Origin: Microcoleus sp. EPA2
GTDB lineage: Bacteria; Cyanobacteriota; Cyanobacteriia; Cyanobacteriales; Microcoleaceae
DNA: 40,108 nt
Direction of reading: 5' to 3'
Assembly: GCA_020882975.1 (NCBI GenBank)
Contig: JAHRFD010000039.1
Span: 1-40,108 of the forward strand
This document shows, piece after piece, positions 15,059 to 23,418 of this stretch. The notes beneath the pieces are model-generated. The model was given only the letters and a program-made list of their open reading frames with translations, did not search any database and had not been told where the DNA came from. Positions within the stretch are counted from its first letter, which is position 1, and the number at the start of each line of letters is the position of its first letter. The position numbers and the translations under genes are program-made.

Positions 15059-15703
15059 ATGACTAGCAAATCTCTGGAGCTTTTACTCTCAAACTTATAC
15101 AACCATCAACGGCACACTCCAAAACTACGCAAACCGCTACTGGTTTTAACAGCCGTTATTTCTGTAAGTAGTTCCATCTTAGTTGATTGGGGGTCAAACT
15201 CCTCGCCAGCAGTGGCTCAAGAAACTGAGGGATGCTTCATGCGGAACTCCTCCGGGCGAACTGTCAACTTAAGCCAATCGGTGTGCGGTTTTTTGCCTAA
15301 AGAATTTACTCCTGTTGCTCCCACAGGAGCCAAGTCGGGAGTGTTTCAGGCAAAAATTAAACGCCGAGAGGCGAATATCCCGGTTATAGAAGTCACCTTT
15401 AACGGGATACAAAAGTTCGATATGATGGTAGATTCCGGTGCCAGTGGCACAGTAATTACACCAGCAATGGCTAAAGCCTTGGGGGTAGTGCCCCAGGGGA
15501 CAGTGCAAGCAAAAACTCCTAACGGAGAGGCTACTTTTCCCCTCGGTCGCCTCACTTCTATTCAAGCGGGAGGTTTGGCTATTAAAAATGTAGTTGTGGC
15601 AATTTCACCGTCTTTGGAGATCGGGCTTTTGGGTCACGACTTTTTTGGTGATAAAGATGTGACGATTAAGCAAGATGTGATTGAATTTAGAGATCGATCT
15701 TAG
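15059..15703 (+). CDS. Exported retropepsin-like aspartic protease
   Basis: A 214-residue single-domain clan AA aspartic protease, the TIGR02281/gag-asp type found in bacteria, which would work as a homodimer. A basic N-terminus and a hydrophobic segment (PLLVLTAVISVSSSILV) followed by AVAQE suggest export by Sec with a cut after AVA. The mature part starts with a Cys-containing segment (GCFMRNSSGRTVNLSQSVC) that may form a disulfide. The active-site motif is DMMVDSGASGTVIT with catalytic Asp125, and the second structural motif is IGLLGHDFFG. The natural substrate is unknown. The gene stands alone between divergent carA and convergent trpD. Confidence 0.85.
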   Translation: MTSKSLELLLSNLYNHQRHTPKLRKPLLVLTAVISVSSSILVDWGSNSSPAVAQETEGCFMRNSSGRTVNLSQSVCGFLPKEFTPVAPTGAKSGVFQAKIKRREANIPVIEVTFNGIQKFDMMVDSGASGTVITPAMAKALGVVPQGTVQAKTPNGEATFPLGRLTSIQAGGLAIKNVVVAISPSLEIGLLGHDFFGDKDVTIKQDVIEFRDRS

Positions 15704-15720
15704 GAATGAGTTAGTTGTTA

Positions 15721-15738
15721 GTTGTTATTTTTAACAAC
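15721..15738. terminator. Hairpin between convergent protease and trpD genes
   Basis: GTTGTTA (15721-15727), a TTTT loop and TAACAAC (15732-15738) form a 7-bp stem. TTAGTTG heptamer-like units precede it, starting 7 bases after the protease stop codon. It probably serves both convergent genes. Confidence 0.45.
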
Positions 15739-15757
15739 AGTCAAGAGACCACTAACT

Positions 15758-16804
15758 TCATTTCAAAAATTCCACCAACTCTTGTAACTTCAACCAAGGT
15801 TCTCCACTCAATAAAATCTCCTTAGCTAAAACCACCCCTCCTTGATGATCGCCCAAAGGAATTGCACCTCCCACCTGTAGAGCTAAGGACGCATTCAAAG
15901 CCACAACATCCAGTTGTGGCTGCGTTCCTTTACCCTGAAGCACATTTCGCAAAATGTCCGAATTTTCTTCAACATTTCCCCCTTTTAAAGAGCCGATCGC
16001 ACAAGGTGTCAATCCTACTTTGGTGGCATCTAAAGTCGTTACTTCTACTTTACCGTTGGACAAAACCGCCAAGTCTGAAACATCTCCCAAACCAGCTTCA
16101 TCCAACTTTTCTCTGCCATGAATGACTACAGCCAACTCAGTTCCCAACTCGCCCAAAGCTTCGGCAATGATTGATACCAGACTGGAATCGAACACCCCAA
16201 TTACCTGACCTGTAGGGCGCATCGGATTGACGAGAGGCCCCAAAAGGTTAAACACAGTCCGTACTTTCAAAGTGCGCCGGAGCGATGCTACAGCCTTGAG
16301 TGCGGGATGCCACCCAGGCGCAAATAAAAAGGTGATGCCTACTTCGTCTACTGCCGCCTTTACTTTTGGGAAATCTGCGTTGAGGTTGACTCCCAGTGCT
16401 TCCAAGACATCAGCAGAACCTACTTTACTTGATGCCGATCGATTTCCGTGTTTCGCCACTCGCACTTTGCCGGCGGCGGCGACAAAAGCGACAGCAGTGG
16501 AAATGTTAAAGGTGGAAGCGCCGTCGCCACCTGTGCCGCAAGTATCAATTAAAGGTAGTGAAGTGGGGGAAGTCGAACCCAAATCTCCTGGGAGGGATTG
16601 AGACTGCAATACCTGAGCCATGCCGGCCAATTCTGTGGCACAGATCCCTTTGGCTTGGAGGGCTGCTAAAATCGCGCCGGAGAGTACGGGGGGAATCTCT
16701 TCATTCAGCCATCCCTCCATCAGGTTAGCGGAGGTGGCGCGTGAGAGAGATTGTTTGTCTAATAACTGTTGCAGCAAACTAGGCCATAGAGGAGAATCAG
16801 TCAT
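15758..16804 (-). CDS. trpD: Anthranilate phosphoribosyltransferase
   Basis: Joins anthranilate to PRPP in the second step of tryptophan synthesis. With the ATG at 16804 the protein has 348 residues, the normal length. The signature is complete: DTCGTGGDGASTFNIST (PRPP pyrophosphate loop), KHGNRSASSKVGSADVLEALG (anthranilate/Mg2+ binding), FLFAPGWHPALKAV, RTVFNLLGPLVNP and HGREKLDEAGL. The frame is open for another 28 codons upstream, but these residues are low in complexity and the MTDSPLWPSLLQQLLD start matches the family. No other trp gene is adjacent, as usual in cyanobacteria. Confidence 0.95.
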   Translation of the reverse strand: MTDSPLWPSLLQQLLDKQSLSRATSANLMEGWLNEEIPPVLSGAILAALQAKGICATELAGMAQVLQSQSLPGDLGSTSPTSLPLIDTCGTGGDGASTFNISTAVAFVAAAGKVRVAKHGNRSASSKVGSADVLEALGVNLNADFPKVKAAVDEVGITFLFAPGWHPALKAVASLRRTLKVRTVFNLLGPLVNPMRPTGQVIGVFDSSLVSIIAEALGELGTELAVVIHGREKLDEAGLGDVSDLAVLSNGKVEVTTLDATKVGLTPCAIGSLKGGNVEENSDILRNVLQGKGTQPQLDVVALNASLALQVGGAIPLGDHQGGVVLAKEILLSGEPWLKLQELVEFLK

Positions 16805-17396
16805 GGGATTGAAGGATTGAAGAATTGAACAATTTAACAATTGCTCCCGCAACCTGTAGCGTTTGCAGGCGATCGCCATGGGGAACAAGCAGCCCGGTCT
16901 GTTTTGGAGAATGGCGATCGAGCTTGTCCACCAAACCGAGAGTCGATCGGGATTTTAGCAGAGTTCCGGGTCGCGTTTTACACCGCACCGCTAAAACTTC
17001 TGCCAAAATATTAGTATCACTACAGAACGAACACACCAGCAGTAGTCCAATATGAATTTTTTGATACAACTATTGCCCCTCGGTTGTGCCAATTTTACAG
17101 AGCAACACCAGCTTGGTGCAAACTACCTAGGAATCGGCTATGTTATCTATTATCGAAAATAGTTAATAGTCACACAGTAGGTATGCGAAAGCCTAATTAA
17201 CTATTAAATTGTGACTGATGGCTCGCCACAAATATTGGGTGCATCTGTGTTTTGTAAATATATTGGTAGGGGCTATAGCATGACCGCAGACAATTTATTA
17301 GTTATAACCAGAGATTTACTGCGGTCATGCTTCGCCTATCCAAAATCAGGATGCTTCCCAAATATTAAATTAAGATAACAAAAACAGGGTATAAAA
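16805..17396. other. Divergent intergenic region between trpD and the PAS histidine kinase
   Basis: 592 bp. The part from 16825 to 17070 can be read as open frames on both strands, but neither resembles a known protein. The rest is AT-rich and holds inverted repeats: AGTTAAT/ATTAACT (17161-17167 with 17196-17202), AGTCACA/TGTGACT (17168-17174 with 17210-17216) and the 12-bp pair at 17278-17330. A promoter-like TTGTAA - 16 bp - TATAGC occurs at 17252-17279 on the plus strand, so the last repeat would lie in the 5' leader of the kinase gene. Confidence 0.45.
17278..17330 (+). promoter_or_regulatory. 12-bp inverted repeat in the leader of the PAS kinase gene
   Basis: GCATGACCGCAG (17278-17289) and CTGCGGTCATGC (17319-17330) are perfectly complementary with 29 bases between them, 66 bp before the kinase ATG. 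It could be a leader hairpin or a spaced operator. No known riboswitch fold is recognised. Confidence 0.4.
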
Positions 17397-20381
17397 ATGA
17401 AATCTAAAAAACCAAACATAAAAAATATGTATCGAGAAGAAATTGAGGAGGCACTACAGGAAATGGAAGCCAAATATTACAGTATGTTTGAAAACGCTGT
17501 TTCTGGGATTTTTCAAACAACCATTGATGGTCGCTACATCAGCGCCAATCCAGCTTTGGCTCGCATCTACGGGTATAACTCGCCAGCCGAATTAATCACT
17601 GGATTAACCGATATTAGCGACCAGCTTTATGTCGATCCCAAACGACGTGACGACTTTGTTTCGGATTTACAAAATAATGGTAGCGTGTCAGATTTTGAAT
17701 CGCAGATTCATCGCCAAGACGGGACGATAATTTGGATTTCAGAAAATGCCCGTGCCGTCCGTGACGAAAGTGGTAAATTGCTTTACTACGAAGGTTTTGT
17801 GGAAGATATCACCCAAAGAAAAAAAGCAGAATATGCACTTAAAGAAAGTGAAGAACGACTGCGTTTAGTAATTGAAGGTGTTAAAGATTATGCGATTTTT
17901 ATGTTAAACACCGAAGGATATGTAGCGAGTTGGAATTCGGGAGCTGAACGAATTTTTGGCTATACTTCGAGTGAAATAATTGGTCAACATTCTCAATGTT
18001 TTTACACAGAAGAACATATTAAACTTGGCAAGCCACAAAAAAAATTATTGATAGCTGCTGCCGAAGGTAGATATGAAAATGAAGGCTGGCGGATGCGTCA
18101 AGATGGCACTAGATTTTGGGCAAATATTATTGTCAATGCTTTGCGTAACGAGCAGGGAGAGTTACAGGGATTTTCTCAAGTAGTACAGGACATTACTGAG
18201 CAAAAACGGGCGACAGAGGAAAGGATGCGGTTGATTGCTTCTTTGCAAGAGTCGGAAAAAAAGTTTCGCACTCTGTATGAATCGACTAGCGACGCGGTAA
18301 TGCTGTTAGATGAAGCAGGTTTTTTAGACTGCAATCCAGCAACTTTAAAATTGTTTGGATGCACCAATGAAGCAGAGTTTTGTGGTAAGCATCCCTCGGA
18401 ATTAAGCCCGCTAATGCAACCGAACGGACAAGATTCGGCTAGTTTATCTCAAGAGCGAATTAATACAGCTTTGAAATCTGGCAACTGCCGTTTTGACTGG
18501 CTACATTCCCGGTTAGATGGTTCGGTGTTTCCAGCAGAAGTGCTGTTAACTTCTATGGATATTTGTGGCAAAATGGGGTTGCAAGCGGTGGTGCGAGATA
18601 TCACCGAGCGGGTGCAGGCTCAAGAGGCTCTGAAGCAGGCTAATGAGGTGTTGGAATGCCGAGTTAAAGAGCGAACAAGTGAGTTGGAATCAGCTATTAA
18701 ACAGTTGCGTTGGTCGGAAGAAAAATTTTCTAAGGCTTTTCGTTCGAGTCCAGATCCCATGACTATTACTACTTTTGCTGATGGGCGGTTAATTGAGGTT
18801 AATGATAGTTTTTTATCGATGATTGGTTATTCTTTAGAAGAGGCCCTGGCTTATACAGTGCCCCAGTTAAATATTTGGGTTAACCCAGAAGAAAGAGAGA
18901 AATTTAGGAAGATTTTGCAAGAAAACGGTGTGGTTCGCAATCACGAATACGAATTTCGTGTTAAGTCGGGTGCGGTGGTGGTGTGTTTACTGTCAGCAGA
19001 GTTGATTGATTTGGACGGGGAACTCTGTATGCTGGCGGTAATGACGGATATTACCGATCGCAAACACGCAGAAGAAGCCCTACGGGAAAGCCAACGAACC
19101 TTGGCTACATTGATGAGCAATTTGCCGGGAATGGCCTATCGTTTTCGTAATGACGATCGCAGTGTAGAGTTTGTGAGCGAGGGTTGCTATCAGTTAGCTG
19201 GTTATTCTCCTGATGAGTTTATTGGGACTAGGAAAATTTCTCTCTCGGAATTGACTCACCCGGAGGATCGCGATATTTTGTGGAACGCCATCCAAGTGGC
19301 TGTACTGGAAAATCGCCCCTATCAACTAACCTATCGAATTACTTCTAAAAGCGGGGAGGTAAAATGGGTTTGGGAACAGGGTTTGGGAGTGTTTTCAGAG
19401 TCGGGAGAATTGATAGCTTTGGAAGGATTAATTACTGATATTTCTGAACAAAAGCGCAGTGAAGAAGCTTTGTTGCGATCGCAAACTGAGCTAACTGAAC
19501 AAAAGCAGCAGCTAGAACACACTTTGCACGAATTGCGACAAACTCAAGCCGTGTTAATTCACACTGAAAAAATGTCTACTCTCGGTCAAATGGTTGCTGG
19601 TGTTGCTCACGAAATTAATAATCCTGTCAGTAGCGTTTGTGGTAATCTAGTTCACCTCAGTCACTATACAGAAGATTTGCTAGATTTGCTCGCTGTTTAC
19701 CAGGATCAATTCTCGGAGCCACCGGCAATCATTCAAGATAAAATAGAGGAGATAGAACTAGATTTTCTGTTAGAAGATTTACCAAAAGCAATGTCCTCCA
19801 TGCAAGTTGGAGCCGATCGCATTCGGGAAATAGTGCGATCGCTCCAAATTTTTTCCCGCAAAGACGATCATAAAATGAGCAGCGTTAATCTCCACGAAGG
19901 GATTGACGGGACGCTGTTGATTCTCCAAAGTCGGCTCAGAGCCCGTGGTGGCTATCCTGAAATTACCGTAATTAAGGAGTATGGAAACTTGCCTTTGGTG
20001 GAATGTTATGGTGGAAAAGTCAATCAGGTATTTATGAATTTGATCGGAAATGCGATCGACGCGATCGAGGAGTACAATGACGGACGCTCGGTGGCGGAAG
20101 CTAAAGCTAACCGCAGCAAAATTAAAATTAAAACCGAAGTCCAAAACTCGAAGGCTATAATTAGGATTTCCGATAACGGTCCTGGTATGCCGAAAGAAGT
20201 TTCCCAACAATTATTCGAGGCTTTTTTTACCACCAAGCCAGCCGGAAAAGGCACTGGTTTAGGTCTTTCAATTTCGCACAAAGTTGTTACCGAACACAAT
20301 GGTAAACTTAGCTGCGTGTCAGAACCTGGTCAGGGAGCAGAGTTTATCATTGAACTGCCCATCGAACAAATTAGTCAGTAG
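17397..20381 (+). CDS. Multi-PAS sensor histidine kinase
   Basis: A 994-residue soluble kinase with five PAS/PAC units in a row, at about residues 30-145, 155-270, 280-400, 445-560 and 570-690, each closing with a typical DITE(Q/R) end. A coiled coil (about 690-730) leads to the dimerisation box STLGQMVAGVAHEINNPVSS with phospho-acceptor His738. The dimerisation domain has an extra helical insertion (to about 810). The ATPase domain has FMNLIGNAIDAIEE (N box), ISDNGPGMPKE (G1) and GTGLGLSISHKVV (G2). It has no receiver domain and no membrane segment, so signals are cytoplasmic (redox, light or ligands through PAS). It faces a series of stand-alone receivers, the nearest ending 54 bp away on the other strand, which are possible partners. 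Confidence 0.93.
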   Translation: MKSKKPNIKNMYREEIEEALQEMEAKYYSMFENAVSGIFQTTIDGRYISANPALARIYGYNSPAELITGLTDISDQLYVDPKRRDDFVSDLQNNGSVSDFESQIHRQDGTIIWISENARAVRDESGKLLYYEGFVEDITQRKKAEYALKESEERLRLVIEGVKDYAIFMLNTEGYVASWNSGAERIFGYTSSEIIGQHSQCFYTEEHIKLGKPQKKLLIAAAEGRYENEGWRMRQDGTRFWANIIVNALRNEQGELQGFSQVVQDITEQKRATEERMRLIASLQESEKKFRTLYESTSDAVMLLDEAGFLDCNPATLKLFGCTNEAEFCGKHPSELSPLMQPNGQDSASLSQERINTALKSGNCRFDWLHSRLDGSVFPAEVLLTSMDICGKMGLQAVVRDITERVQAQEALKQANEVLECRVKERTSELESAIKQLRWSEEKFSKAFRSSPDPMTITTFADGRLIEVNDSFLSMIGYSLEEALAYTVPQLNIWVNPEEREKFRKILQENGVVRNHEYEFRVKSGAVVVCLLSAELIDLDGELCMLAVMTDITDRKHAEEALRESQRTLATLMSNLPGMAYRFRNDDRSVEFVSEGCYQLAGYSPDEFIGTRKISLSELTHPEDRDILWNAIQVAVLENRPYQLTYRITSKSGEVKWVWEQGLGVFSESGELIALEGLITDISEQKRSEEALLRSQTELTEQKQQLEHTLHELRQTQAVLIHTEKMSTLGQMVAGVAHEINNPVSSVCGNLVHLSHYTEDLLDLLAVYQDQFSEPPAIIQDKIEEIELDFLLEDLPKAMSSMQVGADRIREIVRSLQIFSRKDDHKMSSVNLHEGIDGTLLILQSRLRARGGYPEITVIKEYGNLPLVECYGGKVNQVFMNLIGNAIDAIEEYNDGRSVAEAKANRSKIKIKTEVQNSKAIIRISDNGPGMPKEVSQQLFEAFFTTKPAGKGTGLGLSISHKVVTEHNGKLSCVSEPGQGAEFIIELPIEQISQ

Positions 20382-20400
20382 TCAGTGGTTATTTGTTACC

Positions 20401-20454
20401 AATTCCCAATTCCCTATTCCCAATTCCCTATTCCCTATTCCCCATTCCCAATTA
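20401..20454. repeat. Heptamer array (ATTCCCA/ATTCCCT) between convergent stops
   Basis: About seven units of ATTCCCA, ATTCCCT or ATTCCCC fill the gap between two convergent genes. It begins 20 bases after the kinase stop and runs into the coding end of the receiver gene (stop at 20435-20437), so the last residues of that protein (IGNGE) are encoded by the repeat. Confidence 0.8.
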
Positions 20455-20851
20455 CATTTAGTTGGGACAATGCAGATAGAATAGTTTCTCTCAAATCACT
20501 TTCTGACCAAGGCTTAAACAAACAAGAATGGAGATTTGCGTGTTTTTTGGCTCGATTAATAGCTGCTTCATCCGCTTGACCAGTCAGCATAATTTTAACA
20601 ACTTTGGGAAATTGTTCGTGGACGCGAATCAAAAAATCATCGCCCTTAATACCCGGCATTAACCAATCAGAAATAATCACAATCACTCTAATATTCTCCC
20701 CATCGAGTTCCTCTATTAAATCTAAAGCTTCATAGGCATCTTCTGCTGCTTCATATTTGTAACCAGAACCGAAGGCTGTTGATAACTGCATCCTCAGACT
20801 ATCTAAAACCATTCTCTCATCGTCAACACACAAAATTACAGGTTTAGACAT
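20435..20851 (-). CDS. Stand-alone response regulator receiver protein
   Basis: A 138-residue CheY-like protein with only a receiver domain. It begins MSKPVILCVDDERMVLDSLR (acidic pocket Asp-Asp), has the phospho-acceptor Asp in IISDWLMPGIKGDDFL, the Thr of KIMLTGQADEAA, and the Lys of FKPWSESDL. The SDWLMP...LTGQA...KPW pattern is shared with the other receivers of this cluster. The ATG at 20851 is used; the longer open frame upstream is not receiver-like. It follows the receiver-PAS-kinase gene by 67 bp and is probably the last gene of that operon. It is the closest relative in the window of the receiver at 31590-31988. Its C-terminal residues come from a repeat array. Confidence 0.92.
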   Translation of the reverse strand: MSKPVILCVDDERMVLDSLRMQLSTAFGSGYKYEAAEDAYEALDLIEELDGENIRVIVIISDWLMPGIKGDDFLIRVHEQFPKVVKIMLTGQADEAAINRAKKHANLHSCLFKPWSESDLRETILSALSQLNVIGNGE

Positions 20852-20918
20852 GATTTTATTTTTTAATTGTTTTAAATTGAATTTAGATAAAACAGACTTA
20901 ATTTTCCGATAATTAGAC

Positions 20919-22823
20919 TCAGGTAAGTGGGATAAAAACACTAAACTTAGTTTGACCAGGAATAGATTCAAATTCTATTTTTCCGTGATGCTTTTTGACA
21001 ATTTTATTGACAATATCTAGTCCTAGTCCGCTGCCTTCTCCTGCGGGTTTAGTAGTAAAAAAAGGAGTAAATATTTGGGATTGAATCTCTTCCGGTATTC
21101 CTTTTCCACTATCAGTAAAGCTGATTTTTGCCAAGTCGTCAATAGTGGTAACATCAATAGTTAAATTACCGCGATTATCCATGGCTTGCAAGGCATTATG
21201 GATGAGATTAATCCATACCTGATTCAGTTCATCAGGATAACACCATAGGGGTGGTAATTCGGTGTAGTTTCTAATTACCTTAACTCCTTGTTTTAATTGA
21301 TTTTGATAAAGTGTTAAAACTGTTTCAATCCCTTCAGTTAAATTGGCTTGAGTCCTTTCACCTGAGTGTTCGTAATGGGCATAGGTTTTCAAAGCAAATA
21401 CTACTTTTGATGCCCGTTCCGTCGCGTTTTGAATAGTCGTCATCCCTCTTTTTATTTGTGAAAGTTGATAAGCTATTTCTAATATTTTACAACCGTTAGA
21501 GTTGCTTAAGAGAGGAATGAACCTATCAATTTCTTGATAAATTCCCATGATCACCAATATATCGGCAATATTTTCAGCATTTGTTTCCGAAAAATCTAAT
21601 TCTTTCAGTTGATTTCTGAGAGCTTTCTTCAACTTGCGTTCTTCTTTAGTAGATATTATTGATTGTTGGTTGAGCGATCGCCCAAGTAAGGCCATAAACT
21701 CTTGCCCTTCCTCTTCGGTAAGGTTTTGAAACAGTACGGGCAACTGTTCTAGGGTAGTAGTCAAGAAGTTGGATATACTCCCGGCTGAGGAGCGAATCGC
21801 ACCTATAGGAGTATTGATTTCATGGGCAACTCCGGCCACCAATTGTCCCAGCGCAGCCATTTTTTCGGAGTCGATTAATTGTTGCTGAGTGGCTTGTAAT
21901 TCTTGTAAAGTTAGGGCTAATTCTTGGTTTTTTGCTTCAATTTCTTGATTCATCTGCAAAGCAACATTCTTGGCTTCCCTTTCTTGGGCGAGACGTAGCC
22001 GATCGCTTTCTGCTCGTTGTCGATCGCTAATATCTTGGAAAGTACAAATGGCATAACTAATATTTCCCATTTCGTCTGAGATTGGTGTCGTCGAAACCTC
22101 CAAGGGAATAATTCGATCCGGGTGATGCAATTCCAAATCTTCGGCACGCACTGTTTCTCCCGCGAGCGATCGCGCAACAGGTAACTCATCACTAGGATAT
22201 AATTGTCCAGTGCCAGCGCGATAAACTTGATGGGTTGGAGACAACTGCTCAATAGTCGTCTCCGGTAAAGTTTCAATCCCTAATAATTCCTTCGCCTTGC
22301 GATTAGCGTAGGTAGTTTTTCCCGTTGTGTCGTAGACGGATACCCCTATAGGCATCGCTTCCAAAAACTGAGTCAGACGACGCTCACTCGCTCTAAGTTG
22401 GGCATTTTGTTCTGCCAACTGGTCTTCTAAAAAATAAATTTTTAACGCTTCTTGGAGGGTAAAATTGAGCTGTGCAGTTACCCAAGGCTTAGGAATATAG
22501 CGATAGAGTTGAGCCGAATTAACTGCATTGCTGACTCCTTCTATGGTAGCTTGACCAGTGAGCATGATTTTTAGCGTATTGGGCGATCGCTCGTGAATGC
22601 TTCTTAAAACTTCATCCCCTTTCATGTCGGGCATAATATAGTCCGATATCACCACAGCAATTTCGCATTCATCTGCCAGCAAATCTTCCACTAATTCTAT
22701 AGCTTCACCCCCTCCCATAGCAGTTTCAATTTCAAACTTATCTCCGAAATTTACTGATAATTCTCTCATCAAACTATCAAGCACTGTCTGATCGTCGTCC
22801 ACACAAATAATCACAGGTCTCAT
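20919..22823 (-). CDS. Receiver-PAS-histidine kinase
   Basis: A 634-residue protein with an N-terminal receiver (residues 1-125: VIICVDDDQTVLDSLMREL, VISDYIMPDMKGDEVL, IMLTGQATIEG, IPKPW), a coiled coil (130-160), a PAS domain (about 160-280, LTQFLEAMPIGVSVYD to ICTFQDISDRQRAE), a second coiled coil, and a kinase core with H box QLVAGVAHEINTPIGAI (His near 334), N box NQVWINLIHNALQAMDNRG and G boxes DSGKGIPEE and GSGLGLDIVNKIV. With the receiver at the front, it would be switched by phosphorylation from another kinase and then phosphorylate the separate receivers. The ATG at 22823 overlaps the stop of the preceding receiver gene (ATGA), indicating translational coupling. Confidence 0.93.
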   Translation of the reverse strand: MRPVIICVDDDQTVLDSLMRELSVNFGDKFEIETAMGGGEAIELVEDLLADECEIAVVISDYIMPDMKGDEVLRSIHERSPNTLKIMLTGQATIEGVSNAVNSAQLYRYIPKPWVTAQLNFTLQEALKIYFLEDQLAEQNAQLRASERRLTQFLEAMPIGVSVYDTTGKTTYANRKAKELLGIETLPETTIEQLSPTHQVYRAGTGQLYPSDELPVARSLAGETVRAEDLELHHPDRIIPLEVSTTPISDEMGNISYAICTFQDISDRQRAESDRLRLAQEREAKNVALQMNQEIEAKNQELALTLQELQATQQQLIDSEKMAALGQLVAGVAHEINTPIGAIRSSAGSISNFLTTTLEQLPVLFQNLTEEEGQEFMALLGRSLNQQSIISTKEERKLKKALRNQLKELDFSETNAENIADILVIMGIYQEIDRFIPLLSNSNGCKILEIAYQLSQIKRGMTTIQNATERASKVVFALKTYAHYEHSGERTQANLTEGIETVLTLYQNQLKQGVKVIRNYTELPPLWCYPDELNQVWINLIHNALQAMDNRGNLTIDVTTIDDLAKISFTDSGKGIPEEIQSQIFTPFFTTKPAGEGSGLGLDIVNKIVKKHHGKIEFESIPGQTKFSVFIPLT

Positions 22824-23215
22824 ATTTTTTTCAACCCTTCTTGAATACAAGCAATTAATTCCTGTTCGCTCCAAGGTTTTTGCAGATAACGATGAAGATT
22901 CGCCTGTTCTTTTGCCCGTTCTACGGCAGCTTCATCCGCTTGTCCTGTCAATAATATTTTGACGACACTCGGAAACTTTTTATGAACTTCTATCATAAAT
23001 TCATCGCCCTTCATCCCCGGCATTAACCAGTCAGACACGATCACAATCACACCTACTTCTTCCTCTTGCAATTCTTCGAGAATTTCCAGAGCTTCCTCCG
23101 CATTTTCTGAAGTCTCATAGACATAGCTATCGCCAAAGGCAGCTTGCAGTTGTCGTACCAAACTGTTGAGGATAATCACTTCATCATCAACACATAAAAT
23201 CGATAGTTTAGGCAT
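22820..23215 (-). CDS. Stand-alone response regulator receiver protein
   Basis: A 131-residue receiver-only protein: LSILCVDDEVIILNSLVRQL, phospho-acceptor Asp in VSDWLMPGMKGDEFM, LLTGQADEAAVERA with the conserved Thr, and QKPWSEQEL with the conserved Lys. It lies between the giant Ser/Thr-histidine kinase (203 bp upstream) and the receiver-PAS-kinase, whose ATG overlaps its TGA by 4 bp. The order suggests a phosphorelay: giant kinase to this receiver, or this receiver as the partner of the coupled kinase. Confidence 0.92.
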   Translation of the reverse strand: MPKLSILCVDDEVIILNSLVRQLQAAFGDSYVYETSENAEEALEILEELQEEEVGVIVIVSDWLMPGMKGDEFMIEVHKKFPSVVKILLTGQADEAAVERAKEQANLHRYLQKPWSEQELIACIQEGLKKI

Positions 23216-23290
23216 TTTGAGTTTTTGGTAGGTGGTAGTAGTCTAGCAAACTGAGGAAATCCACACAGCCTCTAATTTATAGTCTAGTCT

Positions 23291-23381
23291 AGCTCCCCCT
23301 AAATCCCCCTTAAAAAGGGGAGTAGGGGTTGACTTTGAATTCTCTTGTCCCCCCCTTATTAAGGGGGGTTAGGGGGGATCT
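23291..23381. repeat. Imperfect palindromic CCCCT/AGGGG repeat element
   Basis: The outer arms (23291-23313 and 23359-23381) are complementary over about 23 bases with a few mismatches. Each has the form AG(C/A)TCCCCC..TAA..CCCCCTTAA. Inside are a smaller stem (CCCCTTAAAAAGGGG) and a second (CCCCCTTATTAAGGGGGG). This family of G/C-tract palindromes is dispersed in cyanobacteria. It lies between the giant kinase and the receiver gene and may attenuate read-through. Confidence 0.65.
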
Positions 23382-23418
23382 ATACTCGACTACAAGTACA
23401 AGTGACATTTATTATGGG

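Noticed and set aside
16797..17069. Open frames on both strands upstream of trpD
   Set aside because: The minus-strand frame overlaps the trpD start in another frame, the plus-strand frame opposes it, and neither has recognisable motifs or a good ribosome binding site. A decayed gene cannot be excluded.
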